A stretch of 13,005 nt of DNA from JBQTKD01 sp052389435. GTDB lineage: Bacteria; Actinomycetota; Actinomycetes; Sporichthyales; Sporichthyaceae. Below, in pieces: positions 1 to 6,638 of the stretch. The translations under genes were made by a program, and so were the position numbers. The stretch spans positions 1 through 13,005 of the forward strand of contig JBQTIB010000016.1 in assembly GCA_052389435.1 (NCBI GenBank). Direction: 5' to 3'. Positions within the stretch are counted from its first letter, which is position 1. Every line of letters starts with the position of its first letter. The notes under the pieces are model-generated. The model did not search any database and was not told the DNA's origin. It was given only the letters and a program-made list of their open reading frames with translations.

Positions 1-130
1 GCGCCGCCCCCGCGCGGCCGTCACCCCGGGGGCCCTGCCCCCCCCCACCCCCCCCCCCCGGGACGCGCGGGCGGCGGGGGGGGGCCGGCCGCCGGGGCGC
101 GGGGCCCCCGCGGCCCGGCCGTGGGCACCC
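1..130. other. low-complexity G/C-only contig end, probable artefact
   Basis: This stretch is almost entirely G and C, with C runs interrupted by single bases around 48-59 and a G run around 76-84. No reading frame with normal composition can be seen. It resembles the opposite end of the window, and both look like collapsed or low-quality contig ends rather than functional DNA. It holds short GC palindromes (for example 99-111, GCGGGG and CCCCGC around one base) that could have been a terminator for the leftward gene ending at 141, but I would not trust the base calls. Confidence 0.6.
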
Positions 131-140
131 CCCGAGGCGA

Positions 141-503
141 CTAGAAGGTCAGGTAGCTCGCCGGCGCCCCGGTCGTCGGCGGGGCGATCGATGCCTCGCC
201 CTGCTGTCCCTGCCCGAAGCCGCGCATCTGCCCGCCCATGCGCCCACCCGGCATTGCCCCGTCGCGGCCGCCCTCGGGGCAGTCCTCCTTCGCGCCGCCC
301 GTCGCCGGCGCCGCCCCGTCGCCGGAGGTGCTCGCGCTCGGCGACGGGGCGCCCGTCGACCCGTCGTCGGCGGCCGACGCGCTCATCGAGCCCCCCAGGA
401 TCGCTCCGGCCACGACTCCGGCTGCGAGCAGCGACAGCGCGGGTCCGGCCTTGCGCCGCCAGCCACCGGCGGCGCCCTGCCCAGCCGGCACGGATTCGTT
501 CAT
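141..503 (-). CDS. small membrane-anchored or secreted low-complexity protein
   Basis: The product is 120 aa and I do not recognise its family. Residues 1-18 are polar with a WRRK positive cluster. Residues about 19-45 form a hydrophobic Ala/Gly/Leu/Val segment ending in ASA, which fits either a signal peptide or a single N-terminal anchor. The rest is low-complexity Ser/Thr/Ala/Gly/Pro, with a Met-Gly-Gln-Arg-rich stretch at about 83-102 (GGRMGGQMRGFGQGQQG) and a single Cys near 75. The start is well supported: a GGGAGGG ribosome binding site lies 7 nt before the ATG. It is divergent from the operon at 727-3572, and the two share the 223-bp region 504-726. The mature part should lie outside the cytoplasm. 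A structural or chaperone-like envelope role is possible but is only a guess. Confidence 0.72.
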   Translation of the reverse strand: MNESVPAGQGAAGGWRRKAGPALSLLAAGVVAGAILGGSMSASAADDGSTGAPSPSASTSGDGAAPATGGAKEDCPEGGRDGAMPGGRMGGQMRGFGQGQQGEASIAPPTTGAPASYLTF

Positions 504-639
504 CGGTCATCCCTCCCGTTTCTCGGTCGTCCCGGCGGACGACCCGATGACCCCAGGCTGTGGTCGCGGCCTGTGTGAGGCGTTCCACGAACCTGAGGCG
601 AAGCTTCGAGATCGAGCGCGCCAGCGGACAAAACGCCCG

Positions 640-655
640 CCGTTACCCGCAACGG
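640..655. promoter_or_regulatory. short inverted repeat between divergent genes
   Basis: CCGTT and AACGG flank a 6-nt spacer in the 223-bp intergenic region between the leftward gene at 141-503 and the rightward operon starting at 727. The position suits an operator for either direction, but 5-bp arms are expected by chance in DNA this GC-rich. I could not place convincing -35/-10 pairs here. Confidence 0.2.
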
Positions 656-726
656 GGTGCGTGAGGGATGACCGCAATCGCCCACGACCCGGACGCGGAC
701 TGCCCGGACAGGGAAGAATGGCCGCC

Positions 727-1362
727 ATGGCCGCGCCCTCCCAGACCCGTCCGTCGCCGCCGAAGGCCGGCGTGCGGCCGCGGCGTGCCCGCCGCCGGTA
801 CCTGATCGTCGCCGGCGTGGCGGTGGTCGTGCTCGCCGCGGGCGGCGCGGGCGCGGCGCTGCTGATGGGCGGCGACGACGCTCCGCCGGAGGCGGGCCCG
901 CAGATCGTCAAGCCGTCCAAGGACGACGCCCAGAACGTCGCCGAAGCGCTGGCGAAGCTGCCGAGTCGGCCGCAGGACCTGGTGGCCACGGACAGCCGTT
1001 CCGCCGTTGCGACCAAGGCCCGGCAGGCCGTTCCGAAGAACGCGACGGTCACCGCCGACCCGGCGACGTGGCACGCCGACGGCCTCGGCGGCGGCACGAT
1101 CACCGTCCTGGTGCGCATCCCCGGGCAACCGGTGGCGATCTACACGGCGATCATGATCAAGGAGTCCACCGGTTGGAAGGTCGTCATGACCATTCCGATG
1201 GCCGCCCCGGCCAAGGGCACCCAGCCGGCGCTGCCGAACACGGCGCCCGTTCCCAACGTGCCGAAGCCGCCCCCGGCGAAGAACCCACCGCCCGCTGCGC
1301 CGCCGCTGCAGGGCGACGCGCCGCCCCTGGAAAGTCCCGCTCCGACGAAGGCCGCCCGATGA
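727..1362 (+). CDS. single-pass membrane protein with extracytoplasmic domain and Pro-rich tail
   Basis: The product is 211 aa and I do not recognise its family. An N-terminal basic segment (RPRRARRR, about residues 17-24) precedes one transmembrane helix at about 25-47, which gives an N-in, C-out topology. Residues about 55-145 form a small mixed domain ending in the strand-like runs TITVLVRI, AIYTAIMI and WKVVMTI, somewhat like the small extracytoplasmic domains of Mce-associated proteins. From about residue 150 the tail is Pro/Ala-rich. The start at 727 is chosen because GGGAAG at 711-716 sits 10 nt before it; the ATG at 718 is only 1 nt from that site, and GTG 661 is possible but less likely. 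Its stop overlaps the next gene as ATGA, so the two are co-translated. An anchor, partner or chaperone for the secreted hydrolase-like protein downstream is my inference. Confidence 0.8.
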   Translation: MAAPSQTRPSPPKAGVRPRRARRRYLIVAGVAVVVLAAGGAGAALLMGGDDAPPEAGPQIVKPSKDDAQNVAEALAKLPSRPQDLVATDSRSAVATKARQAVPKNATVTADPATWHADGLGGGTITVLVRIPGQPVAIYTAIMIKESTGWKVVMTIPMAAPAKGTQPALPNTAPVPNVPKPPPAKNPPPAAPPLQGDAPPLESPAPTKAAR

Positions 1363-3572
1363 CCGCCCGCAGACTCCTCACCGCCCTGGCCGCCGCGGCC
1401 CTGGCGCTGCCGGTCACCGTGCTGGCCCAGCCGAACGCCCAGGCGGCGCCCGCCGCCGGTCCGCCGCGTGCCTCGAACTGCGGCCAGGTCCAACTCGCGC
1501 CGATCCTCAAGCAGGACTTCACCCCCGACGGGCAGAAGATCCAGCCGCAGCCGGACCGTCGCGGCCGCTACGTTCCGATCATCGTGGTCCCGGACTGGCA
1601 GGGGCTGGCCACCCACGACGAGAAGCGCACCGGCGACTTCTCGCGCTTCGTGGACATGAACGCAGCCGGCCCGCCGCCGGAAGTGGCCAGCGCTTCGGTC
1701 ATCGGACAGCTCCAGCAGATTCCCGGAGCGGCCGTCTACACCTTCGACTACCGCGGGAGCGCGGGTCGTTGGGTCGACGACCCGGGCATCGGCCCGGCGC
1801 TCGGCGACGCCATCGACTGCCTGGTGGCGGCCGTGGGCCAGAAGGCCATCCTCGTGACCCACGGCCTCGGCGGCGTGGCGGCGCGGTACGCCGTCGCCGG
1901 CCAGATTCCGGGCCGGGACCGCGGCTCGAAGGTCACCACCGTGATCGGGTACGGCTCCCCGCAGCTCGGCTCGCAGATCGCGGACCTGACCAACAACGGC
2001 GTCGGACGCACCGCGTCGGAGCCGCGGGCGCTGCTGCGGCTGCTCGTCAACGCGTGCAACGCGCTCGCTCCCGCCCGCTTCGACCCCGGGGCACCCTGCG
2101 GGTTCCTGCCGCAGCTGGCCTCTGCGCTCGGCGAGGGAAGCGCGGCCGCCTACCGCACGGGCTCCTCCCAGCTCGCGGGTCTGCTGCCCTATCCGAACAC
2201 CGTCGACATCGACTCCTTCGCCGGCAACGTGCAGGTGCAGGCTCCGGAGCTCGGCTGGTTCGGTCTGCGGCCCTTCCGGACCGACTCCGTCTCCCTCGGG
2301 GACCTGGCCGCGGCCGCGAACTCGGTGACCGCGAGCTCCCGCAACCAGCTGCTGTCGGGGTGTTCGTTCACCCTCGACGCGTTCGGCACCAACAGGCAGA
2401 GCATGGGCCTGCGGCTCATCGACGCCGGCAGCCCCGAGCTCGGCCCGGTCTGGGGCAACACCGTCCGTCCCTGCTTCGCTCCGAATCTTCCGCGGGTGGC
2501 GGACTTCGCGACCTCGCTCGTCGGGATCGTCACCAAGGAGATCCGCGAGCGGCGGCCGCTGGAGCAGGAGGAACTCGAGGCGCTGCCGGTTCCGAGCATG
2601 TGCGGGCACCCGGCGGGAACGCTGGTCGACGGCCGGCTGCCCGGCATCGCGCCCGGCGCCGGCGAGGTCGTCCTCGGCTCCACGCTGAACCCGGAGCGTG
2701 CCAAGGACTTCACCGTCTTCGGCGACCTGACCTCCGACGGCGTCCCGGACACCGTCGTGGTGATGAAGTGCTCCGACGCCGGCGGCGCCGGGCCGGACAG
2801 CGTGCTGGTCTACGACAGCCAGGCGACGCTGCTCGGCGGCATCGGCCTCGACCGGGTGACCAAGCGTCGGGACAACTCCGTCTACCAGGTCAAGATCGCG
2901 AAGCAGAAGGCGCAGATCGACTGGCTCACCTCCCGCGAGGGCGACGACCCGAATGCCCCGACGGTCGATGCGAGAGCCGTGTTCAGCTACGACGTTCAGA
3001 AGGCCGCGCTGGTCCCCGGCAAGCTGGTCTCCTACACCGAGGTCGGACCGGCCAGCAAACTCTTCGAAGCCGTCCGCACCGGCACGGGCGGCGCGACGGC
3101 GCTGTCCATCGCGCCGCAGGAGATCGTCGATGCGATGCAGGCCACGCACCGCAGCGACGGCGCCTTCCAGTCCTTCACCTGCTACGGACCGTCGCCGCAG
3201 GACGACTGGCCCCAGGCCGCGAGGGACAGCTTCGGTCAGTCCTGGCCCCCGCAGGACGGTTTGCGGCACGGCGAGCGGTTCTGCCTGATCCGCCTCGCCG
3301 ACAGGGGCGCGTCCGCGCCCACGCCGTCCCCCTCGCCCGGCGGCACGCCCGCGCCGACGGCGAGCGCGAGCCCGGCCCAGGAGCGGTACGTGCTGCTGGG
3401 CATGGAACACGTGGGCTTCAACAGCTGGCGCGCCGTGGAGTACCGCACCCCGGGGGAGGTCGCGGAGCAGCCCGACGACGACGGCGGCCTGTTCACCCCG
3501 CCGAGCGAGGAGCCCGAGGACGACGGTCCCGGCGGACTGTTCGGCGACACGCTCGGCGCCCGGCGGGACTGA
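1359..3572 (+). CDS. secreted alpha/beta-hydrolase-fold protein, nucleophile Ser replaced by Gly (putative pseudo-hydrolase)
   Basis: The product is 737 aa. It has a Sec-type signal peptide (RR, a hydrophobic core at 6-22, and an AQA-AP cleavage site near 29). The strand YVPIIVVPDW corresponds to the first core strand, and VYTFDYRGSAGRW precedes a helix and ILVTHGLGGVAARY (164-177). This last motif aligns with the lipase elbow VxHSMGGLVARY, but position 169 is Gly (GGC) where the nucleophile Ser should be. The usual oxyanion HG is also changed, to VVPDW. Around 456-464, DLTSDGVPD resembles a calcium-binding FG-GAP/VCBS loop. A Pro/Ser/Thr linker spans about 650-674, and the acidic C-terminal tail carries two copies of a DDxGGLF-like motif. 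GAAGG at 1347-1351 is 7 nt before the ATG, which overlaps the preceding stop codon. The fold call is fairly firm; the function is unknown, and binding or scaffolding is more likely than hydrolysis. Confidence 0.82.
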   Translation: MTARRLLTALAAAALALPVTVLAQPNAQAAPAAGPPRASNCGQVQLAPILKQDFTPDGQKIQPQPDRRGRYVPIIVVPDWQGLATHDEKRTGDFSRFVDMNAAGPPPEVASASVIGQLQQIPGAAVYTFDYRGSAGRWVDDPGIGPALGDAIDCLVAAVGQKAILVTHGLGGVAARYAVAGQIPGRDRGSKVTTVIGYGSPQLGSQIADLTNNGVGRTASEPRALLRLLVNACNALAPARFDPGAPCGFLPQLASALGEGSAAAYRTGSSQLAGLLPYPNTVDIDSFAGNVQVQAPELGWFGLRPFRTDSVSLGDLAAAANSVTASSRNQLLSGCSFTLDAFGTNRQSMGLRLIDAGSPELGPVWGNTVRPCFAPNLPRVADFATSLVGIVTKEIRERRPLEQEELEALPVPSMCGHPAGTLVDGRLPGIAPGAGEVVLGSTLNPERAKDFTVFGDLTSDGVPDTVVVMKCSDAGGAGPDSVLVYDSQATLLGGIGLDRVTKRRDNSVYQVKIAKQKAQIDWLTSREGDDPNAPTVDARAVFSYDVQKAALVPGKLVSYTEVGPASKLFEAVRTGTGGATALSIAPQEIVDAMQATHRSDGAFQSFTCYGPSPQDDWPQAARDSFGQSWPPQDGLRHGERFCLIRLADRGASAPTPSPSPGGTPAPTASASPAQERYVLLGMEHVGFNSWRAVEYRTPGEVAEQPDDDGGLFTPPSEEPEDDGPGGLFGDTLGARRD

Positions 3573-3573
3573 C

Positions 3574-3597
3574 CCGCGGGCGCCGCGGGGCCCGCGG
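3574..3597 (+). terminator. GC hairpin after the pseudo-hydrolase stop codon
   Basis: CCGCGGGC (3574-3581) and GCCCGCGG (3590-3597) are perfectly complementary across an 8-nt loop and begin 2 nt after the TGA at 3570-3572. There is no T tract, but hairpins without U tracts are commonly proposed as terminators in actinobacteria. The position is what makes it convincing. Confidence 0.5.
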
Positions 3598-3612
3598 AGC
3601 CCGCCCAAAAAC

Positions 3613-3671
3613 AGAACGCGTCACCCGACAGGCCGGTCTGCAGAACCGGTTCCTGTTGGATGACGCGCTCT
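3613..3671 (+). ncRNA. long imperfect stem-loop, possible regulatory RNA or second terminator
   Basis: The arms fold back over most of their length. AGA (3613-3615) pairs with TCT (3669-3671), CGCGTCA (3617-3623) with TGACGCG (3661-3667), CCG (3625-3627) with TGG (3657-3659, one G-T pair), ACAGG (3628-3632) with CCTGT (3652-3656), and CCGGT (3633-3637) with ACCGG (3645-3649). A 7-nt loop CTGCAGA closes it, and there are two single mismatches and a 2-nt TT bulge. That gives about 23 pairs. TCTTC (3669-3673) can instead pair with GAAGA (3682-3686), so the base of the large stem competes with a second hairpin. It matches no RNA family that I recognise. It could be a terminator, an attenuator for the gene at 3935, or a processed small RNA. 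Confidence 0.4.
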
Positions 3672-3780
3672 TCGTCCCGCGGAAGATCCGAAGACCCCAG
3701 CGTCCCCGGGACGAGGCACCGATTGCGGCCTCACGCTCGCGATACCGGTGGCTATTCGGGGCGTCGATCTGGACGGATTG

Positions 3781-3797
3781 CACCCCGTTCGGGGGTG
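3781..3797 (+). repeat. small hairpin CACCCC / GGGGTG
   Basis: CACCCC (3781-3786) and GGGGTG (3792-3797) flank the 5-nt loop GTTCG. A second GGGGGTG follows at 3802-3808 after GGTTT, so the 3' arm is duplicated and either copy could pair. It lies in the leader region of the hydrolase gene at 3935. A role in transcript folding is possible; none can be shown. Confidence 0.3.
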
Positions 3798-3867
3798 GTT
3801 TGGGGGTGTCTCCAGCCCGCTAACCGGGATTTCCCAGCCGATCTTGCCGCCGATTTGGGAGCCGGTT

Positions 3868-3891
3868 GCGAGTACGCAAGCTTATGCTCGC
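3868..3891. promoter_or_regulatory. imperfect palindrome upstream of hydrolase gene, candidate operator
   Basis: GCGAG (3868-3872) and CTCGC (3887-3891) flank a 14-nt centre containing CAAGCTTA, so the element is roughly symmetric around AAGCTT. TATGCT at 3883-3888, a possible -10, lies inside it, and a repressor bound here could block transcription of the gene at 3935. No regulator gene lies next to it in the window. Confidence 0.25.
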
Positions 3892-3934
3892 CGAGGACGC
3901 GCACGGGGGTGCGCCAACCGCAGGGACTGCCGAC

Positions 3935-4891
3935 ATGCGCCGTACGACCGCAGCACTTCTCACCGCGACCGCGCTGACCGCGGGCACGCTCGTAGCGCTG
4001 GTCGCGTCCTCGACCAGCGTCACCGCCGCCTCGCCCGGAGCGGGCGTGGTCACTCCTGCCCTCGCCGGGCCGGCCCAAACCATCGACGCCGAGACGGTTG
4101 CCAGTTCCGTGGTGACCAAGACCTACAAGTACGGCTCGCACGACCGCAACCGCCTCGACGTGTTCGCCTCCTCGAAGCTCGCCGCAGCCTCCTCCACCGT
4201 CCGCCGCCCCGCCGTCGTGCTCGTGCACGGCGGATCGTGGGTCAAGGGCGACAAGTCGAGCATGCACACCGCGGCTCGCAACGTCGTGAGCGCCGGGTAC
4301 GTCGCCATCCCGGTGAACTACCGGTACGCCCAGCAGGCCGCCTGGCCCGCGCAGCGCGAGGACGTGCAGTCCGCGATCCGCTGGGTCCGCGCCAACGCAG
4401 GCAAGCTCCACGTCGACACGAGCAGGATCGTCGTCCTCGGCAGCTCCGCGGGCGCGGAGATCGCCGCCTCGGCGCTGACCCAGGGCGACGGCTCCAAGCT
4501 CGCACGCGGGCTGGTCTCCCTGTCCGGGCCGCTGGACCTCGAGCTGATCGCCACCAACTCGATGCGCACGACGGCCTCGGCCAACCTCGCCAACGTCGTC
4601 ACCCAGCAGTTGCTGCGCTGCCTGCCGGCCAACTGCACCAGGGACCTGCTGCGCAAGAGCTCCGCCGCCTACCGGCACGACTCCTCCGACCCGCGTTCGC
4701 TGGTCGTCACCTCCCGCAGCGAGTGGGTGGACCCGGAGGGTTCCTATCGGTTCCACCGCGCAGCGCTCAAGGACGGAGTGAAGTCCGACCTGTACGTGCT
4801 CTCGGGAAGCGAGCACGGCATGGACTACTGGGATCGGGCCTGGCCGACGATCCGCCGCTGGGTCGAGGGCCGCATGGCCGCCAAGAGCTGA
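3935..4891 (+). CDS. secreted alpha/beta hydrolase (esterase/lipase-like)
   Basis: The product is 318 aa, about the usual size for carboxylesterase-like alpha/beta hydrolases of the BD-FAE or HSL-like groups. It starts with a signal peptide (MRRTT, hydrophobic core to about 30, Ala-rich cleavage region). The oxyanion-hole motif HGGSW is at 98-102, and the nucleophile elbow GSSAG at 169-173 makes Ser171 the nucleophile. GSEHGMDYW places the catalytic His at 294, and the acid is probably Asp266 or Glu263 in SRSEWVDPEGS. All catalytic elements therefore appear intact, unlike the larger secreted protein upstream. The start is fixed by AGGGA at 3922-3926, 8 nt before the ATG; an in-frame TTG at 3866 would add 23 residues without a signal peptide at the N terminus. 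The substrate cannot be told. It probably has its own promoter in 3670-3900. Confidence 0.88.
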   Translation: MRRTTAALLTATALTAGTLVALVASSTSVTAASPGAGVVTPALAGPAQTIDAETVASSVVTKTYKYGSHDRNRLDVFASSKLAAASSTVRRPAVVLVHGGSWVKGDKSSMHTAARNVVSAGYVAIPVNYRYAQQAAWPAQREDVQSAIRWVRANAGKLHVDTSRIVVLGSSAGAEIAASALTQGDGSKLARGLVSLSGPLDLELIATNSMRTTASANLANVVTQQLLRCLPANCTRDLLRKSSAAYRHDSSDPRSLVVTSRSEWVDPEGSYRFHRAALKDGVKSDLYVLSGSEHGMDYWDRAWPTIRRWVEGRMAAKS

Positions 4892-4905
4892 GCACCGGCC
4901 GGTGC
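4892..4905. terminator. perfect palindrome after hydrolase stop codon
   Basis: GCACCGGCCGGTGC begins on the base after the TGA at 4889-4891. It can form a GCACC/GGTGC stem with a GGCC loop. The neighbouring gene on the other strand ends at 5076, so the region 4892-5075 is a convergent gap where a two-way terminator is expected. There is no T tract. Confidence 0.45.
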
Positions 4906-5075
4906 CGTTCACGCCGGCGCGACGCCCCGACCGCAGGGCGGGCGCACCGGAAGCGGACGGGCCCAGTGCGAACCGCCCGACATCCGCCGATCGCCGGGAT
5001 GCAGTCGAACGCGCCGAGCGCGGTGCCCCGGGGTCGGACCGGCGAACGCAGAGTCAACCCGCCCGGGCCGTCGCG

Positions 5076-6623
5076 TCATCGCCGGAGCGGCCGGGAGCGC
5101 CACACCTCGACCAGCCCGGTCGGGGCGGTGACGCCGACCCGCTCGTAGCTCGCCGCGAGGCGGTCGCGGAACTCCGCGGCCACCCGACCAGCCTCCGGGG
5201 TGCGCACCGCGGTGGCGCCCACCAGCAGGACGTAGCCGATCCGACCTCCCGCCAGATCCCGCGCGTGGAGCAACTCCGCCGGCGCCGGCACGCGTCCGAG
5301 CAGGTCGAGTTCGGGGTCCAGGGCTCGCCGCGGGTCGGCGTCGAGGCGGAAACGAGCCGGGAAGTAGTCCAGGACGGCCTCGTAGTGGCCGACGTCGACC
5401 GAGCCGGTGCGGGCTGCGAGCAGGCTGGAGAGGTGGCGGATCGGATCGGCTCGACGATTCCGACCGGCGTCCGGAGTGAACTCCGCGAAGCGCAGCGCCA
5501 CCAGCGTCGAGCCGCGGGCCACCAGCGGCGTCGCGGAGGCGTACTCCTCGGCCAGCCGGTCCACGCGGCGTAGTTCCTCCGCCCGCACGGCCAGCAGGGC
5601 GCCGGCGGCTGCAATGGCACCGGCGGCGAGGACGGCCACCGCCCGGACGGGCAGCGGACGCGAGAGCAGCCACAGCAGGCCGAGCAGGACCGGGAACAGG
5701 GCAAGGCGTTCGTTGACGAGCCCGAAGTCGATGCCGAAGCTGTTCGGCGCCGCCAGGTAGAGCGCCGTCGCGGCCAGGGCTGCCACGGCGATTCCGCGCG
5801 TGCCCGCTCCCGCGCCTCGTCCCCACAGCACGACCGCGACGAACAGCGCGGCCAGCGCCCCGGCGACGACGTTCTCGGCGCGGTCCAGGGCCACCAGCGG
5901 GCTGTGCAGCCCCAGCAGGCCGAGCGCGAGCCCCGGAGGCGCGAGCCAGGTCGGTCCGTCGCCCTGCTCGGTGCGCAGAGCGTAGGACGCGGTGAGCGCA
6001 AGGCCGGGCAGCATGGGCACCGCGGCCGCCGCGAGCGCCCTGGGGTCGCGGGTGCGCACGAGGCTCAGCAGTCCGATGGTGGCGACGGCCATCGCGAAGG
6101 GCACCAGGTGGGTGAACCACGTTGCGGTCAGCAGCAGTGTCAGACCCGCGGTTCGCCGCGGCGACGGGACGCCCAGCGCGACGGCGACGGCGCACAGAAA
6201 GAGCACGAGCCCGAGACAGAAGCCGTAGAACCCGTAGAAGTAGAGGTAGCCGAACCCGAAGGGCAGCGCGGCGACCGCCGCCCAGCCGTTCTCCGGCCGT
6301 ACCGCGGCCACCGCGAGGCGCAGGGCCAGCGGCAGCCCCACCGCGCAGGCGAGGAGCACGACCGTCTCCCCGGCCCGCATCCCGAGCACTTTCACCAGGA
6401 CGGCGAGGAGGAGATTGCCCCCGAGGTTGGGCGTCGGGGACAGGTCCCGCTCGTAGAACCGGCGGAAGGCGGCCTCCTCGTCCCAGTCCGCGAGCACGCT
6501 CGCACCGAGGACGTGCGCCGGGCCGTCGACGGTGTGCGGGGGCCACAGGGCGATCAGCAGGACCGCCGCGAGCAGCGGAGTCCAGAAGGTCGCCTCGCGT
6601 GCGAGGCGGCCCGGGGAGATCAC
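5076..6623 (-). CDS. polytopic membrane protein, GT-C glycosyltransferase-like
   Basis: The product is 515 aa with about ten to twelve hydrophobic segments from residue 13 to about 345, then a soluble C-terminal part of about 150 aa. The first helix (about 13-29) is followed by an extracytoplasmic loop with HTVDGPAH (30-37) and further acidic residues (DWDEE 46-50, YERD 57-60). This layout, with an acidic loop after the first helix, is typical of GT-C-fold enzymes that use lipid-linked sugars, and the DGPxH signature occurs in bacterial membrane proteins of that general type. I infer GT-C-like but cannot name the substrate. The start is GTG; no strong ribosome binding site precedes it, and it begins 15 nt after the stop of the flavodoxin-like gene, so translational coupling is likely. 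Alternatives are a polysaccharide transporter or an uncharacterised integral membrane protein. Confidence 0.8.
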   Translation of the reverse strand: MISPGRLAREATFWTPLLAAVLLIALWPPHTVDGPAHVLGASVLADWDEEAAFRRFYERDLSPTPNLGGNLLLAVLVKVLGMRAGETVVLLACAVGLPLALRLAVAAVRPENGWAAVAALPFGFGYLYFYGFYGFCLGLVLFLCAVAVALGVPSPRRTAGLTLLLTATWFTHLVPFAMAVATIGLLSLVRTRDPRALAAAAVPMLPGLALTASYALRTEQGDGPTWLAPPGLALGLLGLHSPLVALDRAENVVAGALAALFVAVVLWGRGAGAGTRGIAVAALAATALYLAAPNSFGIDFGLVNERLALFPVLLGLLWLLSRPLPVRAVAVLAAGAIAAAGALLAVRAEELRRVDRLAEEYASATPLVARGSTLVALRFAEFTPDAGRNRRADPIRHLSSLLAARTGSVDVGHYEAVLDYFPARFRLDADPRRALDPELDLLGRVPAPAELLHARDLAGGRIGYVLLVGATAVRTPEAGRVAAEFRDRLAASYERVGVTAPTGLVEVWRSRPLRR

Positions 6624-6638
6624 GCGGGCAATGGTGCC

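Larger units (their letters stand above)
3573..3934. other. 362-bp intergenic region with structured elements
   Basis: No gene is supported here. The region is less GC-biased than its neighbours. In order it holds a GC hairpin directly after the stop codon (3574-3597), a long imperfect stem-loop (3613-3671) with an overlapping small hairpin (3669-3686), a CACCCC/GGGGTG hairpin at 3781-3797 followed by a second GGGGGTG at 3802-3808, and an imperfect palindrome at 3868-3891. The last lies just upstream of the ribosome binding site for the gene at 3935. The TATGCT at 3883-3888 could be a -10 box, but I see no matching -35. Confidence 0.7.

Noticed and set aside
238..726. In-frame upstream extension of the membrane protein gene, making a 374-aa product
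   Set aside because: It overlaps the whole N-terminal half of the well-supported leftward gene at 141-503 and has no ribosome binding site; the sequence before 727 looks non-coding.
1140..3608. 822-aa open frame on the minus strand opposite the pseudo-hydrolase
   Set aside because: Arg/Gly/Ala-rich shadow without recognisable motifs; the plus-strand frame has a signal peptide, fold motifs, ribosome binding site and operon overlap.
1769..3823. 684-aa plus-strand frame offset from the pseudo-hydrolase
   Set aside because: Arg/Pro/His-rich composition typical of a shifted frame in high-GC coding DNA.
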